From assembly GCF_018986435.1 (NCBI RefSeq), contig NZ_JAHMIN010000001.1:384451-448450 (forward strand): a stretch of 64,000 nucleotides of DNA. Reading direction: 5' to 3'. The DNA is from Hahella sp. HN01 (GTDB taxonomy: Bacteria > Pseudomonadota > Gammaproteobacteria > Pseudomonadales > Oleiphilaceae). This document shows positions 32,862-40,917 of this stretch, piece by piece; position 1 is the stretch's first letter; each line of letters opens with the position of its first letter. Made by a program: the position numbers and the translations under genes. Under the pieces are notes generated by a model. It made no database searches. It was not told the DNA's origin and saw nothing but the letters and a program-made list of their open reading frames with translations.

Positions 32862-34091
32862 ATGAAACCAGTCTCCCCCACCCTTGCAGTCAAATCCGGC
32901 GCCATCGCCGCCGCTCTGATATTACTCAGCGCCTGCTCCGGCGGAGGAGGCTCCGGCGATCCCGATAACAATGCGAACAATACGCCAACCAATGGCGGCG
33001 ACAGCAGCACCACTCCTGATAACGGCTCGGGCGCGGCTTACACTTCTCTGATCGTCGACGCCAGCAGTCGCGACGCTTACACCTACGTCAACCTCGCCAC
33101 CGGTCAAACCCTGTCGCTGACGGCAGCGGAAGCGGCTTCTTCTACGGACTGGCATATCGGTTTCCGCCGCACTGGCGTCGTACTCAACGGCGGCGCCTCC
33201 GGCCCCGGTCAGGTGCGCGGCGCGCTCGCGGTGGCGCAGCAGGATTTCTACACAGATAGCGGCGATCCCAACGCCAACGTATTTCTCAACGCCACGCCAG
33301 ACTCGGAAGAAGAGCATCTGCTCGCAGCAGTGAACACAACAGGTCTGACCTTCACCAGCGACAGCGTGCTGAGCGCCATCACCGCTTCCGGGGACAGAAC
33401 CGGCAACGTCATGGACCTGGGCTGGTACAACTACGATATCTCCACTCACACGGTATCGCTGAACGACGCCAACGGCTGGTTGCTGCGCTCTAATTCCGGC
33501 GCCAGCTACGCCCGCTTCCACGCTACCTCGTTGACCTATAACCCCAGCGCCAATATTGACGTCACCTTCAGCTTCGACGTGCAACCCTCCGATGCAGCAG
33601 GCTTCACCGGCAACGCCACCTTCGCCGCCTCCGTTCCCTTCAGCGGCGGCAGCCAGTGCTTTGATTTCGATGCTGACGCCACCGTCGACTGCGCCAACGC
33701 GGCCTGGGATCTAAAACTGGAGATCAAGGGCTTCAACTGGACGCTCTGGACCAACAGCGGCCCTTCCGGCAGCGGCGCTGGCGGCGCTTTCGGCCCGCTA
33801 CCTGTGGCGGACCTGAACAACTATGTCTCCGGCACACAGTCCGACACTGGCGCGGACATCAGCATGCACTATGTGGCCGACGCCACCGCGGGCATTTTCG
33901 AAGGCTCGCCTTGGTACGCCTATAACCTGCAAGGTCAGCACAAAATTTGGTCCAACTACCGCGTCTACGTGATCGAAACCCAAAGCGGCGGCGATGACGC
34001 CACTAAGTACAAGCTACAGATCACCAACTATTACTCCGACGCAGGCGCAAGCGGACATCCCAATATCCGTTTCATGCCGGTCGCCAACTGA
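32862..34091 (+). CDS. hmuY: HmuY family heme-binding lipoprotein with two HmuY-like halves
   Basis: The 409-residue lipoprotein has the lipobox LLSACS (Cys24) followed by a Gly/Ser/Asn/Thr-rich linker. Its first half carries DWHIGFRRTGVVLNGGASG and ends with YDISTHTVSLNDANGWLL, the blocks of an HmuY domain. The second half repeats the plan: AWDLKLEIKGFNWTLWTNSG and, late, YAYNLQGQHKIWSNYRVYVIE. Known HmuY proteins (about 200 residues) strip heme from host proteins. AAGG at 32851 precedes the ATG at 32862, better than earlier starts. It lies between the receptor and hmuS in the same operon. The tandem arrangement is read by eye. Confidence 0.85.
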   Translation: MKPVSPTLAVKSGAIAAALILLSACSGGGGSGDPDNNANNTPTNGGDSSTTPDNGSGAAYTSLIVDASSRDAYTYVNLATGQTLSLTAAEAASSTDWHIGFRRTGVVLNGGASGPGQVRGALAVAQQDFYTDSGDPNANVFLNATPDSEEEHLLAAVNTTGLTFTSDSVLSAITASGDRTGNVMDLGWYNYDISTHTVSLNDANGWLLRSNSGASYARFHATSLTYNPSANIDVTFSFDVQPSDAAGFTGNATFAASVPFSGGSQCFDFDADATVDCANAAWDLKLEIKGFNWTLWTNSGPSGSGAGGAFGPLPVADLNNYVSGTQSDTGADISMHYVADATAGIFEGSPWYAYNLQGQHKIWSNYRVYVIETQSGGDDATKYKLQITNYYSDAGASGHPNIRFMPVAN

Positions 34092-34148
34092 TCAGCGCTC
34101 TCCACAGGAACCATTGCACATATATCGCATATATAACGAGGTGAACAC

Positions 34149-35228
34149 ATGACGGCTCAAGCGGTTCTCAACAGAGACGAGGCGATCAAACAACCTGCTG
34201 ACGGGTTAAAAGAATCCTGGACGCAAATGCGACGGGAGCAACCCCGTCTGCGTATCCGCACTGCGGCGGAACAATTGGGAGTGAGCGAGCTGGCGCTGTT
34301 GCTGACGCAAATGGAACAGCGCGTCCAGCCCCTTGGCGGCGACTTCGCGGAGATGTTGACGTCCATCGAGTCCGTAGGACGGGTGATGGCGCTGACCCGC
34401 AACGATCAGGCCGTGCACGAACGTCACGGCGTCTACCATGACTTCAAAGCCAACGCGGCTGGCGTCATGGGCTTATGTCTGGGCGAGATCGATCTGCGCG
34501 TCTTCTTCAAGCACTGGCGTCACGCTTACGCCGTCACCGAAGGCGCCGACGAACAGCCTCGTCGCAGCATTCAGTTTTTCGACGCCTCCGGGACGGCGAC
34601 GCACAAAATCTACGCCACCGAACATACGGATATGGCGGCTTGGGACCAGTGGATTAACGCTCACCTCGCTGTCGACGCCGAGCTGTTTTTCATGCCCGAA
34701 GCGAAGACGCCGCCGCTTTATCCCAATACGGGCAACGTGACGGAAGACGATGTGCGTCAGCCCTGGTCGGAGTTGAAAGACGTCCACCACTTTAACGCCA
34801 TGCTGAGCAAACTGGGCATTGATCGTCTGGAAGCACTGCAGCTGGCGGGTCAGGAATACGCCCATCGTCTGCCGACGGACGCCATGGAACAGGCGTTGCG
34901 ATTCGCCGCCAATTGCCAATTGGAGATCATGGCGTTTGTGGGCAACGACGGCGTCGTGCAGATCCACACCGGGACCGTCAACAAACTGTTGCGCACCGGC
35001 CCCTGGTTCAATGTGCTGGACCCGAACTTCAACCTGCACCTGAATACAGAGCAAATGGCGAGCTGCTGGGCGGTGCGTCGTCCCACCAGCGATGGTGTGG
35101 TGACCTCCCTGGAATGCTTCAACCATGAACGCAAGCTAGTGCTCACCCTGTTCGGCGCCCGCAAGCCCGGCAAGCTGGAACTGACCGAGTGGCGTGAACT
35201 GGTGGCGTCGGTGGAGAATCTGTCATGA
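34149..35228 (+). CDS. hmuS: Hemin-degrading factor / heme transport protein HmuS
   Basis: The 359-residue cytoplasmic protein is a HemS/HmuS-type heme protein with two similar halves: the first opens with MRREQPRLRIRTAAEQLGVSELALLLTQME, the second with NAMLSKLGIDRLEALQLAGQEYA. The HYGxH-like block is seen as ERHGVYHDF. HmuS receives heme after import and degrades it or passes it on. It is coupled to hmuT (the stop and start overlap by four bases). The order hmuRYSTUV fits heme import. Confidence 0.92.
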   Translation: MTAQAVLNRDEAIKQPADGLKESWTQMRREQPRLRIRTAAEQLGVSELALLLTQMEQRVQPLGGDFAEMLTSIESVGRVMALTRNDQAVHERHGVYHDFKANAAGVMGLCLGEIDLRVFFKHWRHAYAVTEGADEQPRRSIQFFDASGTATHKIYATEHTDMAAWDQWINAHLAVDAELFFMPEAKTPPLYPNTGNVTEDDVRQPWSELKDVHHFNAMLSKLGIDRLEALQLAGQEYAHRLPTDAMEQALRFAANCQLEIMAFVGNDGVVQIHTGTVNKLLRTGPWFNVLDPNFNLHLNTEQMASCWAVRRPTSDGVVTSLECFNHERKLVLTLFGARKPGKLELTEWRELVASVENLS

Positions 35229-36112
35229 GCTTAGCCGGCTTCTCAGTGCGTGACTGGAGCGCGCGCCTGGCCGGCGTTGCATTGCTATGGGTCGCCAGCA
35301 TGGCGGCCCAGGCTGCAACGCCGACGCCGCCTCCCGAACGCATGCAACGCATCCTCTCCATTGGCGGCGCCGTGACGGAAATTGTCTATGCGCTGGAACA
35401 GGAACAGCGTCTGATCGGCTCCGACATCACCAGTTATTACCCGCCCGATGCGGAGAATATGCCGAAAATCGGGTACGAACGCTCCCTTTCCGCCGAGGGT
35501 ATTCTCGCGTTGCGTCCGGATGCGGTGCTGGCCAGTGAGGATGCAGGCCCCCCCGCTGTGCTGCGACAACTGAAAAGCGCCGGCGCCACCTGGTTGACCG
35601 TCCCTACCGCACAGGATCTGGACGGGGTTTACGCCAATATTCGTCAAATCGGCTACCTGCTTGGCGCAGAGATTCAAGCGGATAAGCTGGTGACGGACAT
35701 GCAGGCGCAACAACAGCAACTGGAGCAGGAGAAGGCTCAAAATCAACGCAGCGCACGGGTGATTTTCATCCTTCAGCACGGCGGCGGCGCGCCCATGGTG
35801 GCAGGCTCCAACACAGCGGCGGACCGCATTATCCGTCTGTCTGGAGCCGTGAACGCGCTGGAAGGTGTGGAAGGCTACAAACCCATGACGCCGGAGTCCC
35901 TGGCGCAGGCGCAACCGGATCTGATCCTGACCACTACCCTAGGGATGGAACAGGCCGGAGGCATCGACGCTATGCGCAGCATTCCCGGGGTCAGGCTCAC
36001 GCCAGCGGGACGCAATGACAAAATCGCCGCCATGGATGGATTGTTGCTGCTCGGTTTCGGCCCCCGCACGGTGGTCGCCGCCAGACAGCTCCGTCAAACC
36101 TGGATGGAGTAA
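35225..36112 (+). CDS. hmuT: Heme ABC transporter substrate-binding protein
   Basis: This 295-residue protein has a signal peptide (about residues 1-35, ending near AAQAAT) and the heme-binding periplasmic fold: RILSIGGAVTEIVYALEQEQRLIGSDIT at the start and YKPMTPESLAQAQPDLILTTTLGME late. It belongs to the TroA-like, HmuT/BhuT group, which binds one or two heme molecules. It overlaps hmuS by four bases and is followed six bases later by hmuU. Confidence 0.92.
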   Translation: MSLAGFSVRDWSARLAGVALLWVASMAAQAATPTPPPERMQRILSIGGAVTEIVYALEQEQRLIGSDITSYYPPDAENMPKIGYERSLSAEGILALRPDAVLASEDAGPPAVLRQLKSAGATWLTVPTAQDLDGVYANIRQIGYLLGAEIQADKLVTDMQAQQQQLEQEKAQNQRSARVIFILQHGGGAPMVAGSNTAADRIIRLSGAVNALEGVEGYKPMTPESLAQAQPDLILTTTLGMEQAGGIDAMRSIPGVRLTPAGRNDKIAAMDGLLLLGFGPRTVVAARQLRQTWME

Positions 36113-36118
36113 ACGCCT

Positions 36119-37138
36119 GTGCAGACCCTCTCCGCCATGCCGCATAAATCCACCCGCATCTGGCTATTGCTGGGCGCCAGCCTGACCGCCGCCACTCTCG
36201 GCGCGGTGATGCTGGGCGCTTACTCTCTGACCTGGCGCTCCGTGATTAACTTTGACTTGAGCAGTCAGGACTGGATGATTCTCTGGCATATCCGCCTGCC
36301 CCGAGTGCTTCTGGCCGGTGTGGTGGGCGCCGCGTTGGCGGTCAGCGGCGCAGCATTGCAGGGATTGTTCCGCAACCCGCTGGCGGACCCGGGACTGATC
36401 GGCATCTCCGGCGGCTCAGCGCTGGCGGCGGCGTTAGTCATCGTATTGTTCCCTTTCAGCACCGGCTGGATGGGGCTGTATGGACTCAGCGTCGCCGCCT
36501 TTCTTGGCGGCGCGGCCACCTGCTGGCTGATCTTCAAGGTCGGTCAGCTTGGCGCCGCCTCCAGCGTGGCGCACCTGATTCTGGCCGGCATCGCCGTCAA
36601 CGCTATGTGCGCCGCGGCGGTGGGCTTTCTGACTTATCTCAGTACATATGAGCAATTGCGCACACTGACGTTCTGGACAATGGGCAGCTTTGGCGGAGCG
36701 CTGTGGCCGTCAGTGGGCGTGTCGTTCACCATCACGCTGCCAGTGATAGTCATGCTGATGCGTCAATCCGGCGATTTGAACCGGCTGCTGCTGGGCGAGC
36801 AGGAAGCCCGCTATCTGGGCACGGACACAGAGAAGCTGAAAACTCGCGTCATCGCGCTTTCCGCTGTCGCCGTGGGCGCCGCCGTGGCGGTGTCCGGCAT
36901 CGTCGGCTTCGTCGGTCTGGTGGCGCCGCATTTAGTGCGCCTGCTATGGAAAGCGGATCATCGCGTGTTGATTCCCGCTTCCGCCGTCCTGGGCGCCGCG
37001 CTGACGATCTCCGCCGACACTCTGGCGCGCACCCTGTTTGCGCCGGCGGAAATGCCCGTGGGCATACTGACCAGTCTGATCGGCGGTCCCTTCTTCTTGT
37101 GGTTGTTGCTTAGCCGAAAGTCCGGGGTGCGCTCATGA
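36119..37138 (+). CDS. hmuU: Heme ABC transporter permease
   Basis: The 339-residue membrane protein of the FecCD family has about ten hydrophobic helices. RLPRVLLAGVVGAALAVSGAALQGLFRNPLADPGLIG, GEQEARYLGTD and VGFVGLVAPHLVRLL are the family hallmarks, including the coupling-helix region. It starts with GTG, with GGAG nine bases before it; an ATG at 36137 is an alternative. It forms the transmembrane part of the heme importer, with HmuT and HmuV. A 67-base spacer follows before hmuV. Confidence 0.92.
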   Translation: MQTLSAMPHKSTRIWLLLGASLTAATLGAVMLGAYSLTWRSVINFDLSSQDWMILWHIRLPRVLLAGVVGAALAVSGAALQGLFRNPLADPGLIGISGGSALAAALVIVLFPFSTGWMGLYGLSVAAFLGGAATCWLIFKVGQLGAASSVAHLILAGIAVNAMCAAAVGFLTYLSTYEQLRTLTFWTMGSFGGALWPSVGVSFTITLPVIVMLMRQSGDLNRLLLGEQEARYLGTDTEKLKTRVIALSAVAVGAAVAVSGIVGFVGLVAPHLVRLLWKADHRVLIPASAVLGAALTISADTLARTLFAPAEMPVGILTSLIGGPFFLWLLLSRKSGVRS

Positions 37139-37205
37139 TGCATTGCATGTTCCTGGATAACCGAAAAAGCCCTCAAGATAACCGTAAAGAACAGAGAGTC
37201 CCGCA

Positions 37206-37976
37206 ATGATTCACGCCTTCGCCGTGTCCGTGATACGTCATGACAAAACCTTGCTGGAGCAGATCAATTTCAGCCTCAGCCCTGGGGAACTGGTAGTGAC
37301 GCTGGGTCCCAACGGAGCAGGCAAGTCCACCCTGCTAAAGACCCTGGCGGGGGAACTGTCGCCCTCCCGCGGACACGTATTGCTGGACGATGAGCCCATC
37401 AGCCAATTCAGCCTGCCTCAGCTAAGCCGTCGACGCGCAGTCTTGTCCCAGTCCGTGCATCTCGATTTTCCCTTCAGCGCCATGGAAGTCGTGCTGATGG
37501 GCGTGCAACGCACAGTATCTGGAGGCGATCCATTTCGTCTGAGCCAGGAAGCGCTGAAAGAAGTGGACGCGGGCCATCTGGCGCAGCGAAATTACCAGGA
37601 CCTCTCCGGCGGCGAACGTCAGCGCGTACAGATCGCCCGCGCCCTCACGCAGCTCTGGACGGGAGTCGGCGCCGGTCCTCAGTACCTGATGCTGGATGAG
37701 CCCACTTCAGCGCTGGACCTGAAACACCAGTGCGCATTATTGAAACTCGCGCGCAGGCTGGCGGCCAAAGGCGTAGGCGTATTCTGCGTGCTGCACGATC
37801 TGCATCTGGCGGCCCAATACGCCGACCGTCTGGTGTTGATGAATCACGGACGCATCGTGGCGGAAGGCGCGCCGGAGACGTTGATTACGTCGCAGAACGT
37901 CAGGGAGGTTTATCAGGTGGAGAGTCGCATCATGCCGCATCCCATTACGCAGCGGCCTATGGCGATGATTGACTGA
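37206..37976 (+). CDS. hmuV: Heme ABC transporter ATP-binding protein
   Basis: The 256-residue ATPase has Walker A GPNGAGKS (34-41), the signature LSGGERQRVQIARAL, Walker B LMLDEPTSALD and the H-loop VLHDLHLAA, all intact. It powers heme import through HmuU. It is the last gene of the hmu operon; a GC-rich hairpin follows the stop. The permease and ATPase types fit each other (FecCD and FecE-like). Confidence 0.93.
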   Translation: MIHAFAVSVIRHDKTLLEQINFSLSPGELVVTLGPNGAGKSTLLKTLAGELSPSRGHVLLDDEPISQFSLPQLSRRRAVLSQSVHLDFPFSAMEVVLMGVQRTVSGGDPFRLSQEALKEVDAGHLAQRNYQDLSGGERQRVQIARALTQLWTGVGAGPQYLMLDEPTSALDLKHQCALLKLARRLAAKGVGVFCVLHDLHLAAQYADRLVLMNHGRIVAEGAPETLITSQNVREVYQVESRIMPHPITQRPMAMID

Positions 37977-37978
37977 GG

Positions 37979-37999
37979 CCGCCGCGCAAAGCGCGGCGG
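37979..37999. terminator. GC-rich hairpin between hmuV and a convergent gene
   Basis: CCGCCGCGC (37979-37987) pairs with GCGCGGCGG (37991-37999) across a three-base loop. There is no T run on either strand, so termination would be weak or Rho-assisted. The convergent solute-binding protein gene ends at 38016. Confidence 0.45.
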
Positions 38000-38015
38000 T
38001 TGAAGGAGATACGAC

Positions 38016-38780
38016 TTACTTTTTGTATTCGCCGCGGCGGGAAGCTTCAATCATTTTGTCGTACTCGCCGCTGTCTTTCAGCTTCTGCAAACCGCGGTTA
38101 AAGGCTTCCATCAGCTTTTTGTTTTCCGGTTGCGTCTTATTCAAAATCAAGTGGTAAGACTTCTCCTTGATCGGCTTGGGATGCACTTCAACTTGATCCA
38201 TCACGCCCATGCTGTTCATCAGCTCGCTGCCTACATCAAGGTCTTCCATATAGGCGTCCAAACGTCCCGCCAGCAGCTTTTTCACGTTGGCGTCCGCGCT
38301 GGACACCCGCTCAATGCTGACCATCCCTGATTTTTCCTCTTCATCGAAACCGTAGCTATAGCCGGTGACACCGCCCAGTTTTTTGCCTTTCATAGACGCT
38401 GCGTCACTCCAGTCGAAGCCGCTGCCCTTTTTGAAAAACGCAACGGTCTTCAGGTCGATAACTGTGTCGCTGTAGTCGAAATCCTTCTCCCGGTCTTCAG
38501 TGCGACTCCAGATCAACGAGCCGTTCAGCTTGCCGCTCTTGGCGTCTTCATAGCCCCGCTTCCAGGGCAGGAAGACATATTCAACTTCAATATTTTCATT
38601 GGCGAAGGCTTTCTTCACCACATCGGAAATCACGCCATATTCTTTCAGGTTTTCAGATAGATACGGCGCCCATTCACCATTGGCCAGGGTCACTTTTTCT
38701 GCAGCGCAGGTCCCGGAAAAGACCACGGCGGCGGATAAAACAAGCATATTCATCAGGCGGTTAAATAACGTCTTTTTCAT
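38016..38780 (-). CDS. Periplasmic solute-binding protein, family 3 (orphan)
   Basis: This 254-residue protein has a signal peptide (to about CAAEK, residue 27) and the family 3 fold: VTLANGEWAPYLSENLKEYGVISDVVKKAF, then FLPWKRGYEDAKSGKLNGSL and a C-terminal AFNRGLQKLKDSGEYDKMIE. The ATG at 38780 has AAAGGT seven bases before it and is preferred to one five codons upstream. It lacks transport partners nearby, like three others here. Its ligand is not identifiable. Confidence 0.86.
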   Translation of the reverse strand: MKKTLFNRLMNMLVLSAAVVFSGTCAAEKVTLANGEWAPYLSENLKEYGVISDVVKKAFANENIEVEYVFLPWKRGYEDAKSGKLNGSLIWSRTEDREKDFDYSDTVIDLKTVAFFKKGSGFDWSDAASMKGKKLGGVTGYSYGFDEEEKSGMVSIERVSSADANVKKLLAGRLDAYMEDLDVGSELMNSMGVMDQVEVHPKPIKEKSYHLILNKTQPENKKLMEAFNRGLQKLKDSGEYDKMIEASRRGEYKK

Positions 38781-38939
38781 TTGTTTACCTTTCATTTTTA
38801 ACTGCGGAGAAGCTCCGCAACCTATTATTGGCTATCGCAGGTAAGGCTAGCAGAAGACGTTAAAGCCGCCAGTGAGGACGGACGCGTCAATGGGCGAGTT
38901 CACAATCTGTGAAATTCGGGCGAGAATCTGAATAAGCGC

Positions 38940-38945
38940 TATAAT
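38940..38945 (+). promoter_or_regulatory. Candidate -10 of the TerB-like gene
   Basis: A perfect TATAAT lies 67 bases ahead of the TerB-like start. No clear -35 hexamer is seen at 16-18 bases upstream, so this is only a candidate. Confidence 0.35.
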
Positions 38946-39012
38946 ATCGCGTATCTGTATGAGTTCGGGCGCAAAACGCCCTTAACCGAGATTGGAAAAA
39001 TAGGAAATTGTA

Positions 39013-39480
39013 GTGCAAGGGTTTGACAATTTTTTACAAAAACACGGCTTAAAGGAGTCCCACATCTACCTGCTTGAGCTGATTCCCCTGATTGAAATGA
39101 TCTGGGCGGATGGCCGTTGTCAGGACGCCGAAGTGAAAATTCTCTACCGCTACACCATCGAACATCTAAGCCGGGTCAGTCGCGAATCTCCGGATATCGA
39201 ATTCATTTCCGACGATGACATCAACGAGTTTCTCGACCGCTTCACACAAACCCGTCCTGATCGGGAAATGCTGCGCGAACTTAGAGAACTGTGCCTGGAT
39301 CGAATCGAGAGCAAATCCAACTACCAGGACCAGATGGAAAGCAAACAGGCCATGATGAATTATTGCCTGGATATCGCCGCCGCCAGCGTTAATAGCTATC
39401 CCTACAAGTTCAACGAACGCATCATTGCTGAAGAGAAGGACCTGCTGAAGGAATTGTTTCACGCCCTGTCCTCACGCTGA
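39013..39480 (+). CDS. TerB-like hypothetical protein
   Basis: The 155-residue soluble protein begins with GTG and has LLELIPLIEMIWADGRCQDAEVKIL, which looks like the first helices and acidic turn of TerB-type domains, and a later EEKDLLKELFHAL. TerB-like domains bind metal or scaffold membrane-linked complexes; their role is poorly known. It leads a run of four same-strand genes of unknown function (39013-42601) but is spaced by ten bases from the next, so they are probably one operon. Confidence 0.6.
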   Translation: MQGFDNFLQKHGLKESHIYLLELIPLIEMIWADGRCQDAEVKILYRYTIEHLSRVSRESPDIEFISDDDINEFLDRFTQTRPDREMLRELRELCLDRIESKSNYQDQMESKQAMMNYCLDIAAASVNSYPYKFNERIIAEEKDLLKELFHALSSR

Positions 39481-39489
39481 TTTTTCATC

Positions 39490-39753
39490 ATGAGTCGTAG
39501 TAAGCCGTCGCTGGCGAAAAGCATACATCCGTCGTGGTTCAACGCGTTGTCGCGCCGGGTCAGGTTTTGCAACAAGGTGAAAGCCGCAGCAGCCTGCCTC
39601 TGGTTCGCTGCGGCATTGTCCGCATACGGCGGCTCCTATGAAGCCATGGATCAATCCCCCTCTCTATGGCCGGTCGGCCTTTTCGGAGCGGCGTTGCTAT
39701 TGCAAATAGTCGGTCTGTTTTTTTTCAATGCTAAACATAGTGTGTCGGAATAA
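39490..39753 (+). CDS. Small two-helix membrane protein
   Basis: The 87-residue protein has a basic N-terminus, a hydrophobic stretch near residues 35-52 and another near 57-80. No family is recognised. Its stop codon overlaps the next start (TAATG), so translation is coupled to the following membrane protein, which suggests the products work together. Confidence 0.65.
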   Translation: MSRSKPSLAKSIHPSWFNALSRRVRFCNKVKAAAACLWFAAALSAYGGSYEAMDQSPSLWPVGLFGAALLLQIVGLFFFNAKHSVSE

Positions 39754-40877
39754 TGCAGGACGCCGTGGAAACCTATCAGGTCGTCACGCGCGGCAAGCTC
39801 GCCAGCTGCCAGGAGCTTGTTCAGGTTCAGCGTAATTTGAAAGCGCAGTTGCGTCTGAACGACGCCATGACCGCCAAGGTATTCGCCGGCGCGCCGGTGA
39901 AACTGAAAAGTAATCTGACCTGGAAACAGGCTCAGGGCTGGCAGAAAAAACTGCATCAGCTTGGTTTGCTGACGGAACTGGCGCTGCAATTAAACCCCGC
40001 CTGCCTGCAAGCAGGCCTACTGGCCGCCCCGCAGGAGCCTGACCAAGAAGAGCCGGATGATCAAATACTGTTGTTCGAAGCGGGCAAGCTGACGCCTCAT
40101 CTGGTTCATTTCTCTGAGTCTCTTACGGTGTCCACTGAGTCCGACGCGCCCGTCGCCCGAATCGTCAATCACAACGCGTATTGGAGCCCGCTGGCGTTAG
40201 TGCTGGCTTCAACCGGACTGGCTCTGACGTTGCAGAATCACCTGCTGCGGGTGATGACGCACTATCTGCAATGGGGCGCTCTCGCCAGCGTCCTTAGCAT
40301 TATTTTTCTGCTGCTGGCTATCATCTGCCTTCCTCGGCTCCTGCAACCGCGCATGCTGCAGTCCATTGCCGACGCCCGTGGCGCACACCGCATTTACCAA
40401 CAGGAACTTCCCATCTTTTGGGTCGGCGCGAAAAAGCATCGACTGATCGATGCAGAGCAACAAGACCTCGGCGTCATTGAGCGCAAACAACAAAGCGCGA
40501 CCTTGAAGGATGCGCAAGGCGCCCTCGTCTATGAATGGCGGCAGGCCGTACGCGTTCACGAAAGCAGCAAAGACGCTCTGGGCAAAATTCAGGAGAAGCT
40601 GGTGGAAGACACCGCTTTGGGCCCCGTCGCCGAGTATCTTGGGCATGCGAAGAAAGTTCTGGATTTCCTCAAGCGTAAACGCGCCAAGTCTGCGGCCTCC
40701 CCTTCCTGGGACCCGCAGAACGCCATGGCGGTGCTGGACCAGGAAGGTAATTTAGCGGCGTTGGTGTACGCCACGCCGGAGCCAGCAGCGCAAATTCGCA
40801 AAGCCGATCTCTCGCCACAGGAGAAACTGCGGCTGCTGGCCTTCTGCGCCTGTTTGCTCAGGAGTCCCCTGGTATGA
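39753..40877 (+). CDS. Hypothetical membrane protein with the same N-terminal domain as the next gene
   Basis: The 374-residue protein begins with a domain of about 75 residues (YQVVTRGKLASCQELVQ onward, with VFAGAPVKLKSNLTWKQAQGWQKKLHQLG) that aligns by eye with the start of the next gene product. Two membrane helices follow (about 150-172 and 178-205). The C-terminal part, with LIDAEQQDLGVIERKQQSATLKDAQGALVYEWR, has the alternating strands of a scramblase/LURP-like domain; that is a weak guess. Its stop overlaps the first of four ATGs upstream of the next gene. Function unknown. Confidence 0.65.
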   Translation: MQDAVETYQVVTRGKLASCQELVQVQRNLKAQLRLNDAMTAKVFAGAPVKLKSNLTWKQAQGWQKKLHQLGLLTELALQLNPACLQAGLLAAPQEPDQEEPDDQILLFEAGKLTPHLVHFSESLTVSTESDAPVARIVNHNAYWSPLALVLASTGLALTLQNHLLRVMTHYLQWGALASVLSIIFLLLAIICLPRLLQPRMLQSIADARGAHRIYQQELPIFWVGAKKHRLIDAEQQDLGVIERKQQSATLKDAQGALVYEWRQAVRVHESSKDALGKIQEKLVEDTALGPVAEYLGHAKKVLDFLKRKRAKSAASPSWDPQNAMAVLDQEGNLAALVYATPEPAAQIRKADLSPQEKLRLLAFCACLLRSPLV

Positions 40878-40917
40878 AACAGTTATGAAGTAGTTATGAA
40901 GCAGTTATGAAGCAGTA
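40874..40917 (+). repeat. 11-bp tandem repeats carrying consecutive start codons
   Basis: Four imperfect copies of an 11-base unit (about ATGAAGCAGTT) place ATGs at 40874, 40885, 40896 and 40907. The first has a GGAG nine bases upstream but ends after four codons; the second ends after two, the third after four; only the fourth opens the long frame. The stops at 40886-40888 and 40908-40910 overlap the next ATGs. Confidence 0.85.
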
